Positions 48,735-56,917 of a DNA stretch of 64,000 nt are shown in pieces. The notes below the pieces were generated by a model. That model was not told where the DNA came from. It ran no database searches and saw only the letters and a program-made list of their open reading frames with translations. The stretch comes from JBAOHV01 sp963714875 (GTDB lineage Bacteria; Actinomycetota; Acidimicrobiia; Acidimicrobiales; Microtrichaceae). Positions within the stretch are counted from its first letter, which is position 1. Each line of letters begins with the position of its first letter. The position numbers and the translations under genes are program-made. The stretch covers positions 1 to 64,000 of the forward strand of contig CAVQQI010000008.1 of the NCBI GenBank assembly GCA_963714875.1, given 5' to 3'.

Positions 48735-50320
48735 GCGGGCGGCGCTCCTGTGCGTGTGCGGCGGTACTGGTCGCGGAGTTGGTTGCGGTACAGCTTGCCG
48801 TTGTCCTGCCGAGGGATCAGCTCGATCACCTCGACCGATCGTGGGCACTTGAAGTGCGCGGTGCGTTCCCGGCAGTACGCGATGAGCTCCGCTGCGAACG
48901 TGTCGCTCGGCCCGACGCCATCGGCGGCCTCGATCACGGCCATGACCTCCTCGCCGAACTCGTCGTTGGGGACCCCGATCACCACGGCGTCGTGCACCGA
49001 GGGGTGCGTGAGCAACACCTGCTCGACCTCCGCCGGGTAGATGTTCACGCCGCCGCTCACGATGACGTCCGCGTCCCGGTCCGTGATGAACAGGTAGCCG
49101 TCGTCGTCGAGGTAGCCGATGTCACCGATCGCGAAGTGGTCGCCGCGCCGAGCGGACGCCGTCTTCTCCGGGTCACCGAAGTACTCGAAGTCGGCGCCCT
49201 GCACCCGCTTGATGTGGATGGCTCCCGGCACCCCCGGCGGGCACACCTCGCCGTCCGCGTCACGGATCACGACGTGGTCAGCCGTCGGCGGGCGGCCGAC
49301 ACTGCCGGGGTGTGCCAACCACTCCTCCGGACCGATGGACGCACCAGCGCCCTCGGTGGCGGCGAAGTACTCCCAGAGGATGGGTCCGAACCAGTCGATC
49401 ATCGCCTGCTTCGCGGCCACGGTGCAGGGGGCCGCGCCGTGCACGATGTACTGCATCGAGGACACGTCCGCTCCACGGCGGACCTCCTCGGGCAGCCGCA
49501 GCAACCGGTAGAACATGGTGGGCACCATGTGGGTGTGCGTGATGCGGTGCTGCTCGATCAGCTCGAGCGCGTGCGCCGCGTCCCATCGCTCCATGAGGAC
49601 GACGCCCACGCCCTGGGACAGCGGCATGGTGAGGGAGTAGATCAAGGGGCCACCGTGGTAGAGCGGGCCGGTGCACAGGTTCCGCTGGCCGGTGCCGGCC
49701 TCGTACCGGGGTGCGTCGGTGAGCCCCTTGAGCCCGGTCGAGTAGCGCGGCGGGCGCAACACGCCCTTGGGTCGGCCGGTGGTGCCGGACGTGTACAGCA
49801 TCCGGTTCCCCAGCACGGGGTCCTCGAGGTCCTCGGCCGAGTGGCTGCCGATGACCTCTGCGTACGGCTCGAAGCCGTCGATGTCGCCGCCCACCGCCCA
49901 ACGCGCCCCGACCGCCGGACACCCGCGGGTGGCGTCGGCGAGCACCCCCGCGAGCGCCGCATCGCCGATCACGGCCGTGGCGCCGCAGTCCTTCACGATG
50001 TAGCGGATCTCATCGGCGGTGAGGTGCCAGTTGATGGGCGTGTACCGCAGACCGGTGCGGAGACAGGCGTGCACGACCTCGGCGAACTCGGGCCGGTTGG
50101 TCATGACCACGGCGACCGCGTCGCCGGCGGCGAGCCCGGCGGCGCGCAGGGCTCGGGCAGCTCGGCAGACGTTCGCGTCCAGCTCCGAGAACGTCCGTTC
50201 ACCGGTCGGGGAGGTGACCGCCACCTCGTCGGGGATCGCCCGTGCCCACAACGACAGCGAGGTGGCCGTGGCGGCCGCGGCGGTCCGCTCGTCCGCGGTC
50301 GGGAACGGGGCCACGGTCAC
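48731..50320 (-). CDS. Acyl-CoA synthetase (AMP-binding family)
   Basis: 529 residues from GTG 50320. AMP-binding motif NRMLYTSGTTGRPKGVLRPP, then EYFAATEGAGASIGPEEW, the hinge YLDDDGYLFITDRDADVIVS with GGVNIYPAEVEQVL, and the C-terminal lysine in IPRQDNGKLYRNQL. It activates a carboxylic acid to its CoA thioester with ATP. Overlaps its upstream and downstream neighbours by 4 bp each, showing one operon. Confidence 0.88.
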   Translation of the reverse strand: MTVAPFPTADERTAAAATATSLSLWARAIPDEVAVTSPTGERTFSELDANVCRAARALRAAGLAAGDAVAVVMTNRPEFAEVVHACLRTGLRYTPINWHLTADEIRYIVKDCGATAVIGDAALAGVLADATRGCPAVGARWAVGGDIDGFEPYAEVIGSHSAEDLEDPVLGNRMLYTSGTTGRPKGVLRPPRYSTGLKGLTDAPRYEAGTGQRNLCTGPLYHGGPLIYSLTMPLSQGVGVVLMERWDAAHALELIEQHRITHTHMVPTMFYRLLRLPEEVRRGADVSSMQYIVHGAAPCTVAAKQAMIDWFGPILWEYFAATEGAGASIGPEEWLAHPGSVGRPPTADHVVIRDADGEVCPPGVPGAIHIKRVQGADFEYFGDPEKTASARRGDHFAIGDIGYLDDDGYLFITDRDADVIVSGGVNIYPAEVEQVLLTHPSVHDAVVIGVPNDEFGEEVMAVIEAADGVGPSDTFAAELIAYCRERTAHFKCPRSVEVIELIPRQDNGKLYRNQLRDQYRRTRTGAPPA

Positions 50321-52017
50321 TCGGTGAGGGCCGCGCCTGCTCGGAGCAACGCGCCGGGCAACTCGTCGTCGGGTCCGAACTGGTCGTCGGTTCCGAGGCG
50401 CACCACGGCGCCGTTGACGATCACCGCGTCCACGCCGTAGGCGTCGGTGACGAGCCGTTCCGCGCCGCCGGGCAGGTCCTGCACCCGTCGGGGCACCGAG
50501 GTGCCGACGGTCTCGGGGTCGAAGACCACCACGTCGGCCGGGCGACCGATCTCGAGTCGGCCCCGGTCGGTGATGCCCACCAGCTCGGCGGGCCGACCGG
50601 TGAGGGCGTGCACCGCCTGTTCGATCGTCATCGCTCCCTGCTCGCGGACCCAGTGGCCGAGCAGGTGGGTCGAGTAGCAGGCATCGCAGAGTTGATCTGC
50701 GTGGGCCCCGGCATCCGAGAGCGTCACCACGGTGTTGGGATCGCAGATGAGCTCGCGTACCTCGGACTGGTCGTGGTTCAGGAACGCGAACCGGAACCGG
50801 GCCTGGAGGTCGCTCTGCAGTGCGAGGTCGAGCGCCAGGTCGACGGGGTCCACGCCCCGCTCGGCGGCGAGGCCATCGAGCGGTCGTTCCTCGATGGAGG
50901 GGTCGGGGTCGAAGCGGGACACCACGGTGCGCGATGGCCATCCGGCGTCGACGTTCTTCGCGTCGGGTGCGGAGTCGACCTTGAACGCAGCACGGAACTC
51001 GGGGTCGGCGTAGAGGCGGCGTTGCTCGGCCTCATCCGCGTGCATGACCTCGGCGAACGAGCCGAGCAACTCGAAGGGGTACGGCTCGCTGAAGCGGAAG
51101 TCGAACATGATCGGCCGGCATGCCACCTGCGGAACGATGCGGTGGCCTGCCTCACGCTGGCGAGCCGCCACATCGAGGTAGCGGCGGTGCGACCCGGGGC
51201 CGGTCATGCCGGCCAGCAACGCGGTCCAGGTGATCGGCACGCCGTGGCGGGAGGACAGCTCGGCGAACTCATCGTTGAACAACGTGCGCCCCATCGCGGC
51301 CTGCACCACGCCGCGCCCGCTCTCGGCCATCGCTGCGACGAGGCCGTCGATCTCGTCGAACGACGCCAGCCGGCTCGGCACGGGGCGACCGCCCGCGCCA
51401 TGGTGGGTGGCGGCCTGCGATGTGCTGAACCCGATGGCGCCCGCCGCCATGGCATCGCGCACCATCGATTCCATCCGGGCCAGCTCGTCCTCGGTGGCTT
51501 CGCGTTCGGTCGCGTCCTCGCCCATCACGAACAACCGCAGCGGTGTGTGCCCGATGTAGGCCGCCACGTTGATGAGGCTGCCGGCCTGTTCGATGGCGTC
51601 GAGGTACTCCGGGTAGGTGACGAAGGGCCAGTCGGTGCCGAGTCCGGCGGCGAGCGCGTCGTAGGTCATGCCCTCGACCTTCTCGAGCGTGCGCATGACC
51701 ACGTCCCGGTGCTCGGGGCGCATGGGTGCGACACCGAAGCCACAGCTGCCGATCACCACGGTCGTCACGCCGTGCCACGGCGAGCAGCTGAGCGTGCGGT
51801 CCCACACGATCTGGGCGTCGTAGTGCGTGTGGATGTCGACGAAGCCTGGTGACACGATCCGCCCGGCCGCGTCGATGGTGCGCGCCGCGTCGCCGGGCGC
51901 CTCGCCCAGCGCGACGATCCGGCCGTCCCGGATCGCCAGGTCGCCGAGGTAGCCCGGTGCGCCGGTCCCGTCGACGATCGTGCCGCCCACGATCTTGAGG
52001 TCGTACTGGTCGGCCAT
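50317..52017 (-). CDS. N-acyl-D-amino-acid deacylase-like amidohydrolase
   Basis: 566 residues. The urease-like small domain LKIVGGTIVDGTGAPGYLGD is followed by the metal site VSPGFVDIHTHYDAQIVWD, a conserved VTTVVIGSCGFGVAPMRP segment and, late, VVTLSDAGAHADQLCDACYS. The family (amidohydrolase_3/D-aminoacylase) cleaves amide, lactam or imide bonds using one or two zinc ions. Starts 3 bp after the stop of the upstream amidohydrolase. It may open a cyclic amide or process a substrate derivative; not provable here. Confidence 0.82.
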   Translation of the reverse strand: MADQYDLKIVGGTIVDGTGAPGYLGDLAIRDGRIVALGEAPGDAARTIDAAGRIVSPGFVDIHTHYDAQIVWDRTLSCSPWHGVTTVVIGSCGFGVAPMRPEHRDVVMRTLEKVEGMTYDALAAGLGTDWPFVTYPEYLDAIEQAGSLINVAAYIGHTPLRLFVMGEDATEREATEDELARMESMVRDAMAAGAIGFSTSQAATHHGAGGRPVPSRLASFDEIDGLVAAMAESGRGVVQAAMGRTLFNDEFAELSSRHGVPITWTALLAGMTGPGSHRRYLDVAARQREAGHRIVPQVACRPIMFDFRFSEPYPFELLGSFAEVMHADEAEQRRLYADPEFRAAFKVDSAPDAKNVDAGWPSRTVVSRFDPDPSIEERPLDGLAAERGVDPVDLALDLALQSDLQARFRFAFLNHDQSEVRELICDPNTVVTLSDAGAHADQLCDACYSTHLLGHWVREQGAMTIEQAVHALTGRPAELVGITDRGRLEIGRPADVVVFDPETVGTSVPRRVQDLPGGAERLVTDAYGVDAVIVNGAVVRLGTDDQFGPDDELPGALLRAGAALTE

Positions 52018-52020
52018 CGC

Positions 52021-53154
52021 TCAGACGGCGGCGGCGAGCCGCTCGGGTGCCTCGAGGCCGAACAGCTCCACGCAGTTGTCACGCAGGATTCGGCGCTGAT
52101 CGACCGGATCGACGCCAGCCATGTGCTCATCGAGCAGCTGCTGGGACAGCGGCCAGGTCGAGTCCGAGTGGGGGAAGTCGTTGGCCCACATGAGCCGCTC
52201 GACGTTCAGCTGGTCGCGCATGCGGATGGCGGTCCAGTCGTCCTGGAAGGTCATCCACACGTTGTCGAAGAAGTACTCCGAGGGGAGTCGCGAGAGCTCC
52301 GGGGTCTTGTTCCAGAAGCGGTGCCGGTTGTAGATGTGGTCCATCCGGTACGCGTAGTGCGGCGCCCAGCCGGCGTCGGACTCGACGCACACCACCTTCA
52401 GGTCCGGGTGCCGGTCGAAGACCCCCGAGAACACCAGCAGTCCGATGATGTCCTGGCAGGTGCGCACCACGTTGAGCAGGGCGTTGATCTTCGGTCCGCG
52501 GTGCCCGCCGTAGGCCGGGTTCGTCAGGATGTGGAAACAGAGCGGCAGCTCCATCTCCACCGCGGCGGCCCACAGCCGGTCGTAGGACGGGTCGTCGTAG
52601 TCGGCCTCGCCGGGCATGCCGGACATCATCACCGCCTTGAACCCCTGCGCCTTGATGGCCGCCAACTCGTCCACGCCGTCGGCAGCGTTCTTGATCGCCG
52701 CCTGGCCGGCTCCGTACAGCCGGGTCGGCGCGAACGAGCAGTACTCGACGAGCCAACGGTTGTACGCCTCCATGCAGGCGCGGCGGTAGTCGAGGTCGGG
52801 GTGGCCGCACAGCGGCATGCCCACGGTGGCGAACAGCATCTCGGCAACCACGCCGTCGCGGTCCTGGTCGGCCAGGCGATACGTCGGGTCCCAGCCGCCG
52901 CGGTGCCAGTCCGCGAAGTCGCGGCCGCTGAAGGTCATCTGGCTGGACTCCTCGCCGGCCGCGGCGACGAGGCCCATGGGCACCGACATGGTGTCGAGAC
53001 CGGGGATGACGTAGAGGTCGCCACGACGGTCGTCGTGCACGATGTGCGGCGCTCGGTCCCGGAACGCCGGGTCGATGAACTGCTGGTAGCAGTCGGGCGG
53101 CTCGGTGACGTGCGAGTCCGCCGACACGAAGCCGTAGTCGGTGATGGTCGACAT
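52021..53154 (-). CDS. Amidohydrolase_2 family metal-dependent hydrolase
   Basis: 377 residues. Metal motif YGFVSADSHVTEPPDCYQQF, then ELPLCFHILTNPAYGGHRGP and the C-terminal NVERLMWANDFPHSDSTWPL (Asp). It is a homologue of the gene at 42966 and heads the five-gene operon reaching to 46405. AGGGGG precedes the start. Ring-opening hydrolysis or decarboxylation of a dicarbonyl or carboxylated ring is the family expectation. Confidence 0.82.
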   Translation of the reverse strand: MSTITDYGFVSADSHVTEPPDCYQQFIDPAFRDRAPHIVHDDRRGDLYVIPGLDTMSVPMGLVAAAGEESSQMTFSGRDFADWHRGGWDPTYRLADQDRDGVVAEMLFATVGMPLCGHPDLDYRRACMEAYNRWLVEYCSFAPTRLYGAGQAAIKNAADGVDELAAIKAQGFKAVMMSGMPGEADYDDPSYDRLWAAAVEMELPLCFHILTNPAYGGHRGPKINALLNVVRTCQDIIGLLVFSGVFDRHPDLKVVCVESDAGWAPHYAYRMDHIYNRHRFWNKTPELSRLPSEYFFDNVWMTFQDDWTAIRMRDQLNVERLMWANDFPHSDSTWPLSQQLLDEHMAGVDPVDQRRILRDNCVELFGLEAPERLAAAV

Positions 53155-53212
53155 GCCCGGAACCCCCTGTGGTCGGACGCAGGGATGACCCTACGTCAGG
53201 CCCTCTCGACGA

Positions 53213-53236
53213 ACAAGACACATTCGATAATCGTCC
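53213..53236. promoter_or_regulatory. Candidate operator of the amidohydrolase operon
   Basis: ACAAGACACATTCGATAATC followed by GTCC lies 60 bp before the operon start. It shares GACA-N-ATTCG...AAT...GTC with 54065-54083 in front of the Rieske/SDR pair, suggesting one regulator. Confidence 0.45.
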
Positions 53237-53276
53237 TGCCCAGCGATCGGACGCCGGGCCGGAGCAGTACGTGGCC

Positions 53277-54026
53277 TCAGTGCTCCAGCAGTTCGCCCCC
53301 GTCGAGCGTCACGATGTTGCCGGTCATGTACGCGGCGCGATCGCTCACGAGGAAGCTGACCAACGCCGCCACCTCGTCGGGCCGGCCGACCCGACCCAGC
53401 GGGTTGAGCCGGCTGCCCCGGCGCTCGGCCCAGGCGAGGATCGGCTCGACCATCGGCGTGTCGATCTTGCCGGGCGCCACCCCGACGACCCGGATGCTGT
53501 CGCGGGCCCATTCCAACGCAAGGGTTCGGGTGAGCATCGACAGGGCGGCCTTCGACGCGTTGTAGGCGGCGAAGCCGACGGACGGGTACGTCGCGGCGGT
53601 GCTCGTCACGTTGACGATCACGCCACCGTCGCCGGTTGCGACCATGGCGTCACGAGCTCGATTGGCCAGCCACCACGGTCCGGTCAGGTTGACGGCCAGT
53701 GCGTCCGTCCACGCGTCGAGCGCCATCTTCTCGCTGCGTGTCGCGGTCGGCATCTGCGCTGCGTTGTTCACCAGCACGTCGAGTCGCCCGAGCCGCCGGA
53801 CGGTCTCGTCGACGAGGTGCTCGACCGCAGCAGTGTCGCTGATGTCGGTCGTGATGCCCGTTGCCTCGCCGCCCCGCTCGACGATCTGGGCCGCCAGGGA
53901 GTCGATGCGATCCGACGATCGGGCGGCGAGCACGACCGCGAACCCGTCAGCGGCCAACGCCTGCGCGGTGGCGGCGCCGATCCCCTGGCTCGCCCCCGTC
54001 ACGATCGCCACTCTGGATCCAGCCAT
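53277..54026 (-). CDS. SDR family oxidoreductase
   Basis: 249 residues. RVAIVTGASQGIGAATAQAL, VLVNNAAQMPTATR (NNAA-type NAG motif), catalytic Ser in VNVTSTAATYPS and Tyr/Lys in FAAYNASKAALSML, ending MTGNIVTLDGGELLE. Classical FabG-like dehydrogenase. Divergent from the Rieske oxygenase gene; it would oxidise the hydroxyl or diol produced by the oxygenases. Confidence 0.87.
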   Translation of the reverse strand: MAGSRVAIVTGASQGIGAATAQALAADGFAVVLAARSSDRIDSLAAQIVERGGEATGITTDISDTAAVEHLVDETVRRLGRLDVLVNNAAQMPTATRSEKMALDAWTDALAVNLTGPWWLANRARDAMVATGDGGVIVNVTSTAATYPSVGFAAYNASKAALSMLTRTLALEWARDSIRVVGVAPGKIDTPMVEPILAWAERRGSRLNPLGRVGRPDEVAALVSFLVSDRAAYMTGNIVTLDGGELLEH

Positions 54027-54061
54027 TGCCACTCCGTGCTCTGCCGGCCGTCGGACAGTAA

Positions 54062-54089
54062 CACGACAGATTCGGAGAATGTCTTGTCG
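54062..54089. promoter_or_regulatory. Operator between SDR and Rieske oxygenase
   Basis: CGACA (54064-54068) and TGTCG (54085-54089) enclose ATTC-GGA-GAAT. It shares the core with 53213-53236. Probable target of the TetR protein at 55216. Confidence 0.5.
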
Positions 54090-54142
54090 CCATCGGGAGC
54101 TGTCGGTAGCGTCATCGCCAGAGGGACGACGATCGGAGCGTG

Positions 54143-55213
54143 ATGACCGACACGACACAGGATGTGGGTTCCGCGGCACCGGGCGAGGCTCCGGTCCTGA
54201 CCGACGCACTGCTCAAGATGGTGACCCCGCGGGGCCAGCCCGGGCCTCGGGGCTCCGCCGGATCCGACAGCCAAGCCGCCAACGCCGCTGCTCGACTGAC
54301 CTACGAGCTCGACGACCGTCGTGACCCACCTCCGATCCCCAACGGCTGGTACTCGATCATGTCGAGCGACCAATTGGCCGCAGGCCAGGTCGAGTGCGTC
54401 ATCGCGGTGGCACGAGAACTCGTCGTGTACCGCGACGAGAGCGGTGCAGCGCACGTCATCGCGGCCCACTGCCCGCACCTGGGAGCGCACCTGGGTGGTG
54501 GCGAGGTCCGGGGCGACACCATCCAGTGCCCCTACCACGGGTGGCGGTTCGGCGCGGACGGAACGTGTGTCGAGATCCCCTACAGCGAGGCCCGCATCCC
54601 CTCGAAGGCCTGCGTGCCCTCCTACCCGGTGCGCGAGCAGGACGGGTTCGTGTTCTTCTGGTACCACGCGTCGGGCCAGCCGCCGGCGTACGAGATCCCG
54701 CGCCTCACCGAGTTCGACGACCCGGAATGGTCCGCCCCCTATCCGTGGCGCTTCGAGCTGACGGCCGCGCTGCAGGAGATGGCGGAGAACAACGTCGACT
54801 ACGCGCATCTCAAGTACGTGCATCGTCGCCAGTACGTTCCCACCGACACGTCGCGCTTCAGCACCGATGGTCCGTTCTCGACCGTCGTCGAGTCGCTCCC
54901 CGACGGCACCGACTTCGACCGTCACACCTGGGGGCCCGGCATCGCGGTGCTGCGGGTCCCCGACCTCATGACGGTGATCACCACCACCACGCCGATCGAC
55001 CGACGGCACTGCCGTCTCGACTGGCACTTCCACTTCACGAGGTCCGCCGAACCGATGTCGGAGATGATGATCGAAGGCGTGACCGGCGGGTACGGCCTGC
55101 TGGCCGACGTGCCGATCTGGCGCGACAAGGTCTTCCTCGAACAACCGCTGTTGGTGAAGGCCGACGGCAACATCGCGGAGTTCCGCCGCTGGTACGCCCA
55201 GTTCTACGAGTGA
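54143..55213 (+). CDS. Rieske [2Fe-2S] oxygenase, terminal component (KshA-like)
   Basis: 356 residues. Rieske ligands are in AAHCPHLGAHLGGGEV (CxH) and IQCPYHGWRFGADGTC (CxxH). The mononuclear-iron ligands fit AENNVDYAHLKYVHRRQ (two His plus a later Asp). The pattern resembles single-chain oxygenases of the 3-ketosteroid 9-alpha-hydroxylase/cholesterol group. Electrons must come from a reductase not encoded in this window. ATG 54143 is used; GTG 54140 is adjacent. Confidence 0.87.
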   Translation: MTDTTQDVGSAAPGEAPVLTDALLKMVTPRGQPGPRGSAGSDSQAANAAARLTYELDDRRDPPPIPNGWYSIMSSDQLAAGQVECVIAVARELVVYRDESGAAHVIAAHCPHLGAHLGGGEVRGDTIQCPYHGWRFGADGTCVEIPYSEARIPSKACVPSYPVREQDGFVFFWYHASGQPPAYEIPRLTEFDDPEWSAPYPWRFELTAALQEMAENNVDYAHLKYVHRRQYVPTDTSRFSTDGPFSTVVESLPDGTDFDRHTWGPGIAVLRVPDLMTVITTTTPIDRRHCRLDWHFHFTRSAEPMSEMMIEGVTGGYGLLADVPIWRDKVFLEQPLLVKADGNIAEFRRWYAQFYE

Positions 55214-55215
55214 CC

Positions 55216-55833
55216 ATGCCGGTCTCCGAACCAACCTGGAAAGCCCAACCCCAGGGTCCCGAGTACGACGCGGTGCGTCAGCGGATCATCGACGCCGCCG
55301 AGCAGCTGATCCGCGACGGGGGAGTGGGAGCGCTTCGCCAGGACGCGGTCGCGGCGCAGGCCGGGCTCGCCCGATCGTCGCTCTACCGCTACTTCGACTC
55401 GAAGGAGGAGCTGGTCACCGCCGCGGTGGTGCAGTCGACGCTGCGCATCGGCGCCCAGATCCAGGCGGCCATCGGCACCGACGCCGATCCCGAGCAGTTC
55501 CTGGTGCAGGGAATCATCGATGCGCTCGAGGCGATGGCCGCGGACCCGCTGCTGCACGCGCTGACCGTGCCCACGTCGAGCCGGGCGATGACCAAGCTGG
55601 CCAACAACGCGTTGCGCGAGGGCGTCCGTCCGTTGCTCGAGCCGGTGTTCGTCGCCGCCGCCGAGCACGGCGTCCTGCGTCCGGGAGTGAGCGTGGACGA
55701 CGCGTTGCGCTGGTTGCAGGTCGTGTCGCTCGGGTTGATGCAGGCTCCGAGCGTGGTCGCGGACCTCGGGGCCCTCGAGGACCTGCTGCATCTGATGCTG
55801 GTTCCGGTCCTGATCGAGCGTGGCTCGCCGTGA
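55216..55833 (+). CDS. TetR family transcriptional regulator
   Basis: 205 residues, starting 2 bp after the oxygenase stop. HTH: AVRQRIIDAAEQLIRDGGVG, then QDAVAAQAGLARSSLYRYFD. Cotranscribed with the Rieske gene, so likely autoregulated through the operator at 54062-54089 and possibly the one at 53213. Confidence 0.85.
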   Translation: MPVSEPTWKAQPQGPEYDAVRQRIIDAAEQLIRDGGVGALRQDAVAAQAGLARSSLYRYFDSKEELVTAAVVQSTLRIGAQIQAAIGTDADPEQFLVQGIIDALEAMAADPLLHALTVPTSSRAMTKLANNALREGVRPLLEPVFVAAAEHGVLRPGVSVDDALRWLQVVSLGLMQAPSVVADLGALEDLLHLMLVPVLIERGSP

Positions 55834-55938
55834 ACCTCGGTGTCGATCCACCCCGGGCCCACCTCTCGCGACCAGCCCCGGCCTCACCGGGCCGCTGCTC
55901 GTCCCCGGTTCAGCGGCGGGCGAGTTCGGCGGCAAGGT

Positions 55939-55978
55939 GAGTTCGGCGGCAAGGTGAGACGGATGGAGCAAATCTCCA
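55939..55978 (+). repeat. Left terminal inverted repeat of the TA cassette
   Basis: Matches the reverse complement of 56878-56917 at 38 of 40 positions. A partial tandem copy of its outer 17 bp precedes it (55922-55938). Confidence 0.75.
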
Positions 55979-56087
55979 CCCCTGACCCACGATCGCGAGC
56001 GTCACCGCCCCGGCGCTATGGGCAGTCGGCGAGGTTACGCGACGAGCGCCCGTTGCTACTCCGGCCGTTGAGTGGCACAGTTGTGGC

Positions 56088-56324
56088 ATGGCTCGCACAC
56101 GCGTCAGCACCACGGTCGACGACGAACTCCTCACCAGAGCGTGGGAGGTGACAGGAGCCCACTCTGACTCGGCGTTGCTCGACAGCGCCCTCGGAGCGCT
56201 CCTGGACAACCATCGGCGAGCGGAGATCGACCGTGCGTACGCCGCGTACGACGAACATCCAGTCGATGAGGTTGACGAGTGGGGCGACCTCGCGTCGTTC
56301 CGTTCAGCCGCTGCCGCCTCGTGA
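56088..56324 (+). CDS. Ribbon-helix-helix antitoxin
   Basis: 78 residues. MARTRVSTTVDDELLTRAWE is an RHH strand and helix, followed by a second helix (DSALLDSALGALLDNHRRAE) and an acidic tail (EHPVDEVDEWGDLASF). Overlaps the toxin gene as GTGA. CACA-GT-TGTG (56076-56085) just before the ATG may be its operator. Confidence 0.8.
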   Translation: MARTRVSTTVDDELLTRAWEVTGAHSDSALLDSALGALLDNHRRAEIDRAYAAYDEHPVDEVDEWGDLASFRSAAAAS

Positions 56325-56647
56325 CCGACCAGCCCCGGCGCGGCGAGCTCTGGTGGAGTGAGCTGCCCGACATCGGCAGTCGGCCCGTCGTCGTGTTGAG
56401 TCGAGATGTTGCCATTCCCCGGCTGGGCCGAACCTTGGTCGCCCCGTGCACGACGACCATCAGAGGACTTCCCAGCGAGGTGCTGCTCGAGCCAGGGGCC
56501 GACCCGGTTCCGCGCCTATGCGCTGTCAATCTCGACTCGATCGAGAGCGTGTCAGTCGGCGTCCTCGTGGACCGACTCGGCCGCCTGAGCGACGAACGGA
56601 TGCGCGCGATCTGCGACGCACTCTCGGTTGCCGTCGACTGTCATTGA
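56321..56647 (+). CDS. MazF/PemK-type toxin
   Basis: 108 residues from GTG. PRRGELWWSELPDIGSRPVV is the PemK-fold beginning with the substrate-loop Arg; TLVAPCTTTIRGLPSEVLLE and LCAVNLDSIESVSVGVLVDR follow the family order, ending in a helix (ERMRAICDALSVAV). A sequence-specific mRNA endonuclease is expected. Confidence 0.85.
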   Translation: MTDQPRRGELWWSELPDIGSRPVVVLSRDVAIPRLGRTLVAPCTTTIRGLPSEVLLEPGADPVPRLCAVNLDSIESVSVGVLVDRLGRLSDERMRAICDALSVAVDCH

Positions 56648-56750
56648 TCCGGCGTTGTGGGGCGCGTGGTCCGGGGACGGAACAGTCCGCTGCCGGTGGT
56701 CGCTGTGCAGCGCCGTTGTGTCTTATCCCGTCGAGCGCCGCAGGTTGCGC

Positions 56751-56778
56751 GGAAAACCGACGGATTCCGTCGTTTTCC
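56751..56778 (+). terminator. Terminator after the toxin gene
   Basis: GGAAAAC-c-GACGGA facing TCCGTC-GTTTTCC, a long stem with one bulged C and a very small loop; ends in TTTTCC. Confidence 0.55.
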
Positions 56779-56877
56779 GTGCGGAGGTTGGTGACTCCGC
56801 GATTCCGGCGGAATCGTGCGTGGCTGATGTGCCGTTCGCGGGCACCCGCGCGGCTCCTCAGACGGCTCGCCGAGCGA

Positions 56878-56917
56878 TGGAGATTTGCTCCATCCATCTC
56901 ACCTTGCTGCCGAACTC
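56878..56917 (-). repeat. Right terminal inverted repeat of the TA cassette
   Basis: Reverse complement of 55939-55978 with two mismatches. It abuts the P450 stop codon (56916-56918). Confidence 0.75.
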
